From NCBI GenBank assembly GCA_003243255.1, contig QFQM01000024.1, forward strand, positions 1 to 36,662: 36,662 bases of DNA. Direction: 5' to 3'. Shown here one piece after another: positions 8,339-16,104 of the stretch (the first letter of the stretch is position 1; each line of letters opens with the position of its first letter). The notes below the pieces were generated by a model that ran no database searches, was not told where the DNA came from, and worked only from the letters and a program-made list of their open reading frames with translations. A program made the translations under genes and the position numbers. The stretch comes from Flavobacterium psychrophilum (GTDB lineage Bacteria; Bacteroidota; Bacteroidia; Flavobacteriales; Flavobacteriaceae).

Positions 8339-9106
8339 ATGAAAAACACAATAGCTTTTGTTTTATTTTTTTTACCGATGCTGTTCTTCGCGCAAGATAG
8401 GCAGATAGTATATGGCAAGGCTATTGCTGATGAGATGGCTATCGAATTCCTGACTGTTAAGAACCTTACGTCTGGTGTAGCAGGTACTGTAAACGAACAG
8501 GCCAGCTTCAGTATCAGTGCTAAAGCAGGTGACGAGATCGAATTTTCGGCACCGGCCTTTAAAGTGCTTAAGCACACCCTTACTGACCGTGATATAAAAG
8601 AAGAACTTTTTGTGGTAAGGCTTGAGGCTTCGGCTATATTGCTGGACGGCGTTGAACTCAGTGGCCTTACCGGTAGTCTGTACATCGATAGTAAGAGTAC
8701 GGAAGTAATGAATGTTAATCAAAAATTTAAAGATGAGTTTAATACTTCGCTGCTCAATCTTGGCAGGGTTGTAGATAATCCTTCGATGAATCTGAATGTT
8801 CTTGGAGTATTTGGAATGCTCGCCGATGCTATTGGCCCTTCAGGACCGAAGAACGACAGGAAATCGAAAGATAAAGCCTATGCTAATGCTAAAGCAGATC
8901 AAAAATCATTTTCAAAAATCCTGAAGGAAGTATATCCTGAATCTTTTTTTACTGATATTATAAAAGTGCCCCGTGAAAAACTGGCGCTTTTCTTGAATTT
9001 TTGCAATGATGGCGCTAAACGTTACCTGCTTGATCCTAAAAATGAAACAGAACTTATAGCCTATCTTAAGGAACGATATACCCGATTTGCCAATTTATCC
9101 CAATAA
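8339..9106 (+). CDS. Exported carboxypeptidase-regulatory-like domain protein, paralogue C
   Basis: 255 residues with signal peptide MKNTIAFVLFFLPMLFFAQ. Residues about 22-110 again form the regulatory-like sandwich (YGKAIADE...LTVKNLTSG...FSISAKAGDEIEFSA...LDGVEL). The C-terminal part belongs to a second subfamily shared with the next gene: a Lys/Ala-rich stretch (KSKDKAYANAKADQK), then FFTDIIKVPREKLALFLNFC and LLDPKNETELIAYL. It starts 17 bases after gene B and ends 2 bases before gene D. Function unknown. The conserved ending suggests a helical interaction module, which is inference. Confidence 0.83.
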   Translation: MKNTIAFVLFFLPMLFFAQDRQIVYGKAIADEMAIEFLTVKNLTSGVAGTVNEQASFSISAKAGDEIEFSAPAFKVLKHTLTDRDIKEELFVVRLEASAILLDGVELSGLTGSLYIDSKSTEVMNVNQKFKDEFNTSLLNLGRVVDNPSMNLNVLGVFGMLADAIGPSGPKNDRKSKDKAYANAKADQKSFSKILKEVYPESFFTDIIKVPREKLALFLNFCNDGAKRYLLDPKNETELIAYLKERYTRFANLSQ

Positions 9107-9108
9107 TT

Positions 9109-9903
9109 ATGAAAGCCAAACATTTATTTTTTCTGTTTTTGTTGCTGCCGGTAATTGCATTTGCCCAAAAAGAACCCCGACAAATTCTCGCAGGGCGGGT
9201 AGTTGCCGATACGCTCAGGGTGGAAAGCCTTTCGGTACTGAATACTACATCAAACAAAGGTGCTGTAACCGATAATAATGGAGATTTTACCATTTATGCG
9301 CGTCCGTCAGACACATTGTTGTTTTCGGGTATAACCACACGCGATGCTAAGCTGGTGCTTAAAAAGGAACATTTTACAGGAAACAGGCTTTTGATTGAGC
9401 TTAACATAGATGTTACCATGCTTGATGAAGTGGTGATAAAAGCAACACCTCTTACGGGAGATTTGGAAAGTGACAGCAAAAAAGCAAAAACAAAGAATAT
9501 TACCGGCGGAATGAATTCTGCAAAGCTTATTGAAACCGATGAAACAATACGCCCTATTGCAAACCCTAATACCGCTTTGCCGAGTAATGTTTTGGGCAGC
9601 CCATTAACAGGTGTAAACTTTAATGAGGTCTATAAAATGATCTTTAAAAAGAAAAAAAGAACCGACAAGGGAGAAGTTTATGCTAATGCAAACGGCAAAA
9701 CTTTTACTGAAAATGCTAAGGAGCGTTTTACTTACCATTTCTTTGTCGAGATGCTAAAAATACCTAAAGATGAAATTGGGCTTTTCCTTGCTTACTGCGA
9801 CAAAGGAAAAGAAACGGCCTGGATGCTCGATCCTAAATATGAATTTGAACTTACCGATTATCTGGTAAGTCAAAGTTCTGAATATTTAAAAAAGGGTAAA
9901 TAA
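9109..9903 (+). CDS. Exported carboxypeptidase-regulatory-like domain protein, paralogue D
   Basis: 264 residues with signal peptide MKAKHLFFLFLLLPVIAFAQ. It has the same N-terminal sandwich (LAGRVVADTLRVESLSVLN...GDFTIYARPSDTLLFSG...MLDEVVI). Its C-terminal region pairs with gene C: FFVEMLKIPKDEIGLFLAYC and MLDPKYEFELTDYLV. Between them lies a basic, low-complexity stretch (FKKKKRTDKGEVYANANGK). The ATG at 9109 is 2 bases after the previous stop. Fourth member of the tandem paralogue set; function unknown. Confidence 0.83.
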   Translation: MKAKHLFFLFLLLPVIAFAQKEPRQILAGRVVADTLRVESLSVLNTTSNKGAVTDNNGDFTIYARPSDTLLFSGITTRDAKLVLKKEHFTGNRLLIELNIDVTMLDEVVIKATPLTGDLESDSKKAKTKNITGGMNSAKLIETDETIRPIANPNTALPSNVLGSPLTGVNFNEVYKMIFKKKKRTDKGEVYANANGKTFTENAKERFTYHFFVEMLKIPKDEIGLFLAYCDKGKETAWMLDPKYEFELTDYLVSQSSEYLKKGK

Positions 9904-9930
9904 ACCATTAAGTTTATTACATTTGGGGCA

Positions 9931-10434
9931 ATGAGAAAAATTGCCGCATATATTTCACTTTTTGTGCTTGTAGCGACATTAATGTCGGCTGCGGTGCACA
10001 AATATTACGTGTCTGTTTTTCAGATGAACTATGTGCCTGCTAAAAAGGAGGTGCAGGTGACTTCCCGTATTTTTATTGACGATCTTGAAGCGGCTTTAGT
10101 TAAAAAATACAAGAAGCATCTTTATATTGGTACTTCTACCGAAGTTGCCGGTGCCGATGAGTATATTAAAAAATACATTTCGGAAAAACTCCACATAAAA
10201 GTAAATGGCAAGGAGAAAGCTATAAAGTTTTTGGGTAAAGAAACCGAAGACGATATACTTATCTGCTATTATACAATACCTGCCGAAAAGACCGTAAAGT
10301 CATTATCGGTGAGTAATACCGTTCTATTAGAGATGTTTGACGATCAGCAAAATATAATTCATGTTACCGTTCAGCGTAACAAAAAAAGTCTTTTGCTGAC
10401 TAATAGCACTACCGAAGGTGTGCTCGAATTTTAA
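9931..10434 (+). CDS. DUF6702-like exported protein
   Basis: 167 residues with an N-terminal hydrophobic signal (about residues 5-21) followed by HKYYVSVFQMNYVP and a beta-rich globular region, resembling the DUF6702 family (recalled, not searched). This family is typically found just upstream of an M1 metallopeptidase in Flavobacteriaceae, as here. No catalytic motif is visible. It is fifth in the operon, 27 bases after paralogue D and 10 bases before the peptidase start. A periplasmic accessory role to the peptidase is inference from gene order only. Confidence 0.78.
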   Translation: MRKIAAYISLFVLVATLMSAAVHKYYVSVFQMNYVPAKKEVQVTSRIFIDDLEAALVKKYKKHLYIGTSTEVAGADEYIKKYISEKLHIKVNGKEKAIKFLGKETEDDILICYYTIPAEKTVKSLSVSNTVLLEMFDDQQNIIHVTVQRNKKSLLLTNSTTEGVLEF

Positions 10435-10444
10435 AACCCGGATT

Positions 10445-12709
10445 ATGAAGAAACTACTATATACCCTGTCATTATTTTCTGCAATACAGCTTACTGCTCA
10501 GGAAAAAAATACACAAACTCGTGAACCCGGTCATAAGGACAGTAATAAGTTCAGTCAGATGTACGATCTGCTGGCTACGCCAAATATGTTCCGTACGGCA
10601 TCGGGTGCTCCGGGTCCGGCTTATTACCAGCAGCAGGCAGATTATAAGATGGATATAGAACTGGATGATAAGAATACCAGGATATTAGGAAAAGAAACAA
10701 TTACCTATCATAATAATTCGCCCGAAACGCTGGATTATTTATGGGTGCAGCTGGATCAGAACCAGCAGGCAAAAGACTCCAAATCTAAACTTGTGGAAAG
10801 CCAGAAAATGGACCCGGCCTACAAGCCAGATGCTTTTTCGCGACGTTATTTCGAAGAAGGTTTTCCGGGAGGATTCAATATTGAATATGTTCAGGATGCT
10901 AATGGCAAGCCTTTGAAACATACCATTAACCAAACCATGATGCGTGTCGATTTGCCTACCCCCTTAAAACCGGGAGCAAAAGTGTCATTCTCTATCAAGT
11001 GGTGGTATACGGTAAATAATTATCGTGTTTATGGTTTCCGTTCGGGCTATGAGCATTTTGATAAAGACAATAACAACTTGTATGTAATTGCGCAGTTCTA
11101 TCCGCGTATGGCGGTTTATAATGATGTGGAAGGCTGGCAGAACATGCAGTTTTGGGGTGCGGGAGAGTTTGCATTGCCATTTGGTAATTTTGAAGTGAAT
11201 ATCACTGTTCCTGCCGACCATATTATGGATGGAACCGGAGAGCTTCAAAACAGGGCTGAGGTACTTACTGCCGAACAGTTGAAGCGTTATGAGCTGGCTA
11301 CAAAAACCTATGATAAGCCTGTTGTTATCGTAACGCAGGAGGAAGCTGAAAAGGCTGAAAAAGGCTTTTCGGATAAAAAGAAGACATGGAAGTTTAAGGC
11401 AACTAACGTAAGGGATTTTGCCTTCTCTACGTCAAGGAAATTCATATATGATGCGATGGCGGTGAAGCTTTCTGAGAAAACGGTTATGGCTATATCTCTT
11501 TATCCTAAAGAAGCCAATCCGCTATGGGGTGATACTTCTACGAAGGTGGTTGCACATACGCTGAAGACATATTCGAAATATACATTTGACTATCCTTACC
11601 CTAAAGCTATATCGGTATCTGCCGAAGATCAGGGTATGGAATACCCAATGATATGCTGGAACTACGGAAGGCCGGATGAAAAAGGTTTTGTGAGCGAGAG
11701 GATAAAATGGGGTAATATGAGTGTTATCATCCATGAGGTAGGGCATAATTTCTTCCCAATGATCGTGAATTCTGACGAAAGGCAATGGACATGGATGGAT
11801 GAAGGCCTTAATACTTTTCTTCAGTACCTGACGGAACAGGAATATGATGCGAATTATCCTTCGGCACGCGGACCGGCTTCCAAAATAGTGCCTTACATGA
11901 GCGGTGATCAGAAATTCCTCGAGCCAATAATGACAAATTCTGAGGCGATACATCAGTTTGGTTCTAATGCTTATGCCAAGCCTGCAACAGGACTGAATAT
12001 GCTTCGCGAGGTTGTTATGGGTAAAGAGCTGTTTGATTATGCTTTTAAAACCTATGCCAACCGCTGGAAATTTAAGCACCCTACGCCTGAAGACTTTTTC
12101 AGGACAATGGAAGATGCTTCAGCGGTAGACCTTGACTGGTTTTGGAGAGGGTGGTTCTATACTACGGATTATGTAGATATGGGGATTCAGGAGGTGAAAC
12201 AATATTATGTTACCGAAACCCAGCCGGAAAGCCTCAAGGATGTAAATATCAAAAAAGGCAGGTTTGATAAAGAAAAAGGGCCTTTTGTATATATGGTTGC
12301 CGATGAAGCAGATTTAAAAGGGCGTGATAAAAAAGCACTTGCTGTACAAGATGTAAAACTGCTTGAAGACTATCTGGATACGAAATTTACTGCTGAAGAG
12401 AAGGGTAAGCTGAAAGCGCCTAAATATTTTTATGAGGTAACGTTCAATAAGCCGGGTGATATGCTTATGCCTATTATTGCCGAGCTTACTTTTGAGGATG
12501 GAACTACTGAAAGCCATAACTTCCCGGTGCAGATATGGAGAAAGAATAATCAGACGGCTTCCCGTGTTTTTGCGACTGATAAAAAAGTTGCTAAAATTAC
12601 GCTCGATCCTAAATTGCTGACGGCTGATATTGATACCACAAACAACACCTGGCCTAAACAGGAAGGTGTGTCAAAATTCGATCAGTTGGAGAAAAAGGGG
12701 AGTAAATAA
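10445..12709 (+). CDS. M1 family zinc metallopeptidase (aminopeptidase N-like), exported
   Basis: 754 residues from the ATG at 10445, which gives a clean signal peptide (MKKLLYTLSLFSAIQLTAQ); the frame opens earlier at 10418 inside the previous gene. The gluzincin zinc site is HEVGH (His430, Glu431, His434), with the third ligand Glu453 in WMDEGLNTF, the HExxH-x18-E pattern of M1. An exopeptidase motif related to GAMEN appears as DQGMEYPMI near residue 400. M1 enzymes trim N-terminal residues from peptides. The signal peptide puts this one in the periplasm or at the surface; no T9SS C-terminal domain is seen. It ends the six-gene operon that begins at 6872. Confidence 0.93.
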   Translation: MKKLLYTLSLFSAIQLTAQEKNTQTREPGHKDSNKFSQMYDLLATPNMFRTASGAPGPAYYQQQADYKMDIELDDKNTRILGKETITYHNNSPETLDYLWVQLDQNQQAKDSKSKLVESQKMDPAYKPDAFSRRYFEEGFPGGFNIEYVQDANGKPLKHTINQTMMRVDLPTPLKPGAKVSFSIKWWYTVNNYRVYGFRSGYEHFDKDNNNLYVIAQFYPRMAVYNDVEGWQNMQFWGAGEFALPFGNFEVNITVPADHIMDGTGELQNRAEVLTAEQLKRYELATKTYDKPVVIVTQEEAEKAEKGFSDKKKTWKFKATNVRDFAFSTSRKFIYDAMAVKLSEKTVMAISLYPKEANPLWGDTSTKVVAHTLKTYSKYTFDYPYPKAISVSAEDQGMEYPMICWNYGRPDEKGFVSERIKWGNMSVIIHEVGHNFFPMIVNSDERQWTWMDEGLNTFLQYLTEQEYDANYPSARGPASKIVPYMSGDQKFLEPIMTNSEAIHQFGSNAYAKPATGLNMLREVVMGKELFDYAFKTYANRWKFKHPTPEDFFRTMEDASAVDLDWFWRGWFYTTDYVDMGIQEVKQYYVTETQPESLKDVNIKKGRFDKEKGPFVYMVADEADLKGRDKKALAVQDVKLLEDYLDTKFTAEEKGKLKAPKYFYEVTFNKPGDMLMPIIAELTFEDGTTESHNFPVQIWRKNNQTASRVFATDKKVAKITLDPKLLTADIDTTNNTWPKQEGVSKFDQLEKKGSK

Positions 12710-12714
12710 GTTAA

Positions 12715-12766
12715 AATAGGCCTATTGGTTATAAAATCAGAAACCACAGGCCAATTAAAAACGTAA
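12715..12766 (+). terminator. Possible terminator after the M1 peptidase operon
   Basis: A perfect 12-base palindrome AATAGGCCTATT (12715-12726) begins a larger imperfect hairpin: GGCCT...GGTT pairs with AACC...AGGCC across a loop of about 11 bases. An A-rich, not T-rich, stretch follows, so termination strength is uncertain. Confidence 0.35.
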
Positions 12767-12773
12767 TTTATGA

Positions 12774-12781
12774 TACCTTTG
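12774..12781 (+). promoter_or_regulatory. -7 box upstream of tatA-like gene
   Basis: TACCTTTG matches TAnnTTTG exactly and lies 20 bases before the ATG at 12802. No TTG sits at the usual -33 spacing, so only half the promoter is visible. Confidence 0.5.
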
Positions 12782-12801
12782 TGTATTAAATTTTTGAAGC
12801 T

Positions 12802-13095
12802 ATGTTTGGAATAGGAGGAGGAGAGCTTTTCTTCATCATTATAGTGGTACTTATGCTGTTCGGGTCGGATAAGATTCCTGAGATTGCCCGTGGCCTTGGA
12901 AAAGGTATGCAGCAGCTTAAGAATGCCTCAAACGAGATTAAAAGCGAAATTCATAAAAGTGCCGATGTAGATGGTATAAAAAAATCATTTGATGATATGG
13001 GCAACGACAATATAACTAAAAACATTACCGGCGAGATTGATAAGGTGAAGGAAGATATTGAAGATATGTCGGGACCAATAAAACGAATCAGATAA
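12802..13095 (+). CDS. tatA: Twin-arginine translocase subunit TatA/TatB family
   Basis: 97 residues. A short N-terminal transmembrane helix (about residues 7-21) preceded by the FGIGGGE turn is followed by the hinge FGSDKIPEIARGLGKG and an amphipathic helix, the hallmark of TatA/TatB pore subunits for folded-protein export. A charged, acidic/lysine-rich tail follows (residues 50-97). Bacteroidota usually make do with TatA-type and TatC proteins; a TatA versus TatB assignment is not certain from sequence. It is one base upstream of the PAP2 gene, so the two share a transcript. Confidence 0.92.
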   Translation: MFGIGGGELFFIIIVVLMLFGSDKIPEIARGLGKGMQQLKNASNEIKSEIHKSADVDGIKKSFDDMGNDNITKNITGEIDKVKEDIEDMSGPIKRIR

Positions 13096-13096
13096 T

Positions 13097-13708
13097 ATGC
13101 TCGATAAGCTACTGGAACTGGACAGGGATGCTCTTGTGTACCTTAACTCCCTGGGATCTGAATTTTTTGACCCTTTTTGGGAATTCATCACCAAGCAGCA
13201 AAACTGGATTCCGGTTTTTGCCATCATTGCTTATCTAACCTTTAAAAGGCTTGGCTGGCGCCATGCATTATTGGTTGTAGGTATGGTTGCGGTGCTTATC
13301 GCTTTTACAGACCAGACGACAAATCTGTTTAAAAATGGTTTCCAGAGGCTAAGGCCGGGTAATAACCCTGAAATTGCAGGTATTATCAGGGCGGTACAGC
13401 ACCGTCGTTCTTTCAGCTTCATTTCCGGGCATGCCGCCAATTCTATGGCTGCCGCATTCTTTTTATACAAAGTATTAAAGCCGTACCTCAAATATATGGG
13501 CTTCTTCTTTTTATGGCCACTTATATTTGCATACAGCCGTATCTATCTTGGGCTTCATTATCCGGGAGATATCCTTGTAGGATATGCATGGGGAATCTTT
13601 ACCGGATGGCTGGTACTTAAGCTTTATGTTTATTTAAGGGATAAGTATTTTCCGCAAAAGGAAAATTTAGATAACCCTACTAACAGTGAGCCCGTCACGA
13701 ATGGGTAA
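13097..13708 (+). CDS. PAP2 superfamily membrane phosphatase (undecaprenyl-diphosphatase-like)
   Basis: 203-residue integral membrane protein with several TM helices. All three PAP2 motifs are intact: K79-x6-R86-P87 (KNGFQRLRP), FISGH (Ser110-Gly-His112), and SR-x5-H-x3-D (Ser147, Arg148, His154, Asp158 in SRIYLGLHYPGD). Members dephosphorylate lipid phosphates; in Bacteroidota, likely substrates are undecaprenyl diphosphate, phosphatidylglycerol phosphate or lipid A phosphates, which sequence does not separate. The ATG follows the tatA stop by one base. The last 42 bases overlap the convergent O-methyltransferase. Confidence 0.9.
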   Translation: MLDKLLELDRDALVYLNSLGSEFFDPFWEFITKQQNWIPVFAIIAYLTFKRLGWRHALLVVGMVAVLIAFTDQTTNLFKNGFQRLRPGNNPEIAGIIRAVQHRRSFSFISGHAANSMAAAFFLYKVLKPYLKYMGFFFLWPLIFAYSRIYLGLHYPGDILVGYAWGIFTGWLVLKLYVYLRDKYFPQKENLDNPTNSEPVTNG

Positions 13709-14308
13709 CAGCACGGTTTCTACCCTTGGGTCTTCTTTAAGCAACTGATTGTATTCCAAAAGTATTTTGGTGCTTTTGTCATTGGCTTTTAAGGGCTCAA
13801 GAACTTTTCCGCTCCATAATACATTATCTGACAATATGATGCCGCCTTTGTTCATCATCGGTACGATTATATTAAAATAATTAATGTAGTTCTCTTTATC
13901 GGCATCGATAAAAACAAGGTCAAATTTCTTATTAAGCGAAGGGATCATGTCAAGTGCGTTGCCTAAATGCTGCGTTATTTTGTCTTTCCACGGAGAAAGG
14001 TCAAAATACTTACGCTGGAAATCATACAATTCCTCATTGTTATCCATAGTGTCCAGCGTGCCGTTTTCCTGCAATCCTTCGGCAAGGCATAATGTGGCAT
14101 ATCCGGTATAAGTACCAATTTCAAGTATATGTTCAGGATTCACCAGCTTCGATATCATACTTAATACCCTCCCCTGAAAATGTCCGCTTAGCATACGTGG
14201 CTGAAGTATTTTCCGGTGGGTTTCCCTGTTAAGTGCAGCAAGTAGTTCTGGTTCGTTTTCGCTGTGGAAAGCAGCATAGTCTTCAAGTTCTTCGGATATG
14301 AAATGCAT
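13667..14308 (-). CDS. Class I SAM-dependent O-methyltransferase (caffeoyl-CoA OMT-like)
   Basis: 213 residues with the family's Rossmann pattern: motif I LEIGTYTGYATLCLAEGL (about residues 62-79), the metal-site motif FIDADKENY (Asp135/Asp137) and DNVLWSG (Asp161-Asn162). These are the divalent-cation ligands of the class represented by catechol and caffeoyl-CoA OMTs. The bacterial acceptor is unknown; several relatives act on catechol-type or tRNA substrates. A -7 promoter box lies 15 bases upstream of the ATG. The 3' end runs 42 bases into the convergent PAP2 gene. Both proteins have plausible family C-termini, so the overlap looks genuine. Confidence 0.92.
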   Translation of the reverse strand: MHFISEELEDYAAFHSENEPELLAALNRETHRKILQPRMLSGHFQGRVLSMISKLVNPEHILEIGTYTGYATLCLAEGLQENGTLDTMDNNEELYDFQRKYFDLSPWKDKITQHLGNALDMIPSLNKKFDLVFIDADKENYINYFNIIVPMMNKGGIILSDNVLWSGKVLEPLKANDKSTKILLEYNQLLKEDPRVETVLLPIRDGLTVSRVI

Positions 14309-14322
14309 AATTTGGTTTTTAG

Positions 14323-14330
14323 CAAAGGTA
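14323..14330 (-). promoter_or_regulatory. -7 box of the O-methyltransferase gene
   Basis: Reads TACCTTTG on the minus strand, an exact TAnnTTTG match, with a predicted start about 8 bases before the ATG. The -33 element is not clear. Confidence 0.48.
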
Positions 14331-14426
14331 AGAAATGACAGGCTAAGGATAAATTATCTTAGAAAGTTTGGCAAATGGCTAATTGTAAGGTGAAAACGGC
14401 TATTTTTACTCTGCTAAAATATTGCT

Positions 14427-16037
14427 ATGAGGGGTCTGTTTACTTTTTTATTTGCGTTTATTTTTGTTTCAGGGTATTGTCAGGTTACCAATCAGGGTAA
14501 GCCGCTGAGCTGGGATTTTATCCAAAAGGCTAACGTAGCCCGTGTGGTTATGCCGGTTTTTGACCTCGAAAAATACAGGGAAGAAGACGAAATTAATGAC
14601 AGGGATAAACAAAAAGCGTGGCGCTATGGCTATGAATTTTTAGTAGATCATAACCTCAATAATAGCGGGCAATGGACAACCCTGCCTGATGGTGATAGGG
14701 TTTGGAGGATACGGTATTATTCTAAAGGGGCAAAAACGCTGAACTTCCTTTTTAGCGATTATTACATGCCTGAAGGAGCAAAGGTATACCTGTACAATGA
14801 TGACAGAACCGACTTGCTTGGTGCTTATGACGCGGCTCAAAACAATGAAAGACGGGAGCTTGGTACATGGCTCGTAGGTGGTGATGATATATGGATTGAA
14901 TATTATGAACCTGCTGCTGTAAAAGGGCAGGGTAAATTAGAAGTGTTTAAGGTAGTGCATGGATACCGCTCGGTAGCCGGACTGCAAAAATCACCTGACG
15001 ATGACCTTAATGCTTCGGGTATCTGCAATTATGATGTAGATTGTGATATGGGTACTATCAATACCCAGAAAGATATCAATAAAAAAGCCGTAGGCCTTAT
15101 CATAGTAAACAATTCAAGCTTTTGTACCGGTACACTTATCAATACAACCGCTAATGACGGAACACCTTATTTGCTGACAGCCAATCATTGTACAGAGGGC
15201 AGGAATGTATCTAACTGGGCATTCAGGTTTAACTGGATAAGCCCAAATCCGGTTTGTGCCGAAGATAAGAACAGTACAACCAATGCGCCCAACTATTACC
15301 AGACAGCAAGCGGTGCGGAGCTAAAATCTCAAAGTGCTGCAAGTGATTTCTGCCTGTTGAGGCTTACTTCACAGCTTCCGGATGAATGGGATCTTGTATG
15401 GGCCGGCTGGAGCAGGAGCACAACACCCCCTTCGTCTACTTTTGGTATCCATCATCCTTCGGGAGATATTATGAAAGCATGCAGGGATAATAGTTCGCCC
15501 TCTATTAATAATAACGATGGGCTTTTTATGTGGGTAGTGAACGATTGGGATATGGGTGTTACCGAAGGAGGTTCTTCGGGTTCATCGTTGTTTGATAATA
15601 ATGGCAGGATAATAGGTCAGTTATACGGTGGTGAATCGGAATGTAGCGGAACCACTGATAATGGCGGTTTTGATATTTACGGAAGGTTTGATATTTCATG
15701 GAATGGTGGCGGATCTTCAGCGACAAGGCTTAAAGACTGGCTCGATCCGGGAAATACAAATGCGCTGACGATGAATTATAAATCGTCATCGGATGATCCG
15801 CAGCAGGAAACCAAACTTGCTGTTTACCCCAACCCTACTGATGGTATATTTGTAATAGCTGTGCCTAAAGTTTCAAAATATGCCCTGTTTACTGTTGTTG
15901 GGCAGCTTGTTGCTGAGGGGCAGTTGGTTCCCGGTAACAACAGTATAGATATGTCAGATTTGGCTGTAGGGATATATCCTTTGGTTATAACAGAAGCTTC
16001 GGGGCATTCAGTAGAATATAAGATGGTTAAACAATAA
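14427..16037 (+). CDS. Secreted lysyl endopeptidase-like serine protease with T9SS sorting domain (copy 1)
   Basis: 536 residues. The signal peptide ends near residue 19. A propeptide-like N-domain follows (to about 190). The trypsin-fold protease has His254 (TANHC), Asp307 (SDFCLLRL) and Ser384 (GGSSGSS). Cysteine-rich surroundings such as GICNYDVDC, and the ending TRLKDWLDPGNT, resemble Achromobacter protease I-type lysyl endopeptidases (S1 family). The C-terminus (VYPNPTDGIF...VKQ) is a type A T9SS sorting domain, so the enzyme should cross the outer membrane and be released or anchored. Specificity for Lys is by homology only. The next gene is a tandem duplicate with identical catalytic spacing. 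Confidence 0.92.
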   Translation: MRGLFTFLFAFIFVSGYCQVTNQGKPLSWDFIQKANVARVVMPVFDLEKYREEDEINDRDKQKAWRYGYEFLVDHNLNNSGQWTTLPDGDRVWRIRYYSKGAKTLNFLFSDYYMPEGAKVYLYNDDRTDLLGAYDAAQNNERRELGTWLVGGDDIWIEYYEPAAVKGQGKLEVFKVVHGYRSVAGLQKSPDDDLNASGICNYDVDCDMGTINTQKDINKKAVGLIIVNNSSFCTGTLINTTANDGTPYLLTANHCTEGRNVSNWAFRFNWISPNPVCAEDKNSTTNAPNYYQTASGAELKSQSAASDFCLLRLTSQLPDEWDLVWAGWSRSTTPPSSTFGIHHPSGDIMKACRDNSSPSINNNDGLFMWVVNDWDMGVTEGGSSGSSLFDNNGRIIGQLYGGESECSGTTDNGGFDIYGRFDISWNGGGSSATRLKDWLDPGNTNALTMNYKSSSDDPQQETKLAVYPNPTDGIFVIAVPKVSKYALFTVVGQLVAEGQLVPGNNSIDMSDLAVGIYPLVITEASGHSVEYKMVKQ

Positions 16038-16051
16038 CTTTAAGAATTACT

Positions 16052-16085
16052 TTTGTTATATATATAACATTAACCATTATATTTA
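16052..16085 (+). promoter_or_regulatory. Possible promoter of protease copy 2
   Basis: TTTG (16052-16055) and TATATTTA (16078-16085, last base off consensus) are 22 bases apart, 19 bases before the ATG at 16105. A perfect palindrome, GTTATATATATAAC (16055-16068), lies inside the spacer and could bind a dimeric regulator. Confidence 0.32.
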
Positions 16086-16104
16086 CGGCCATAAATAAAA
16101 CTAT

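Noticed and set aside
11522..12079. 185-codon minus-strand frame inside the M1 peptidase gene
   Set aside because: Covers the HExxH region of the real gene in antisense; composition is not protein-like.
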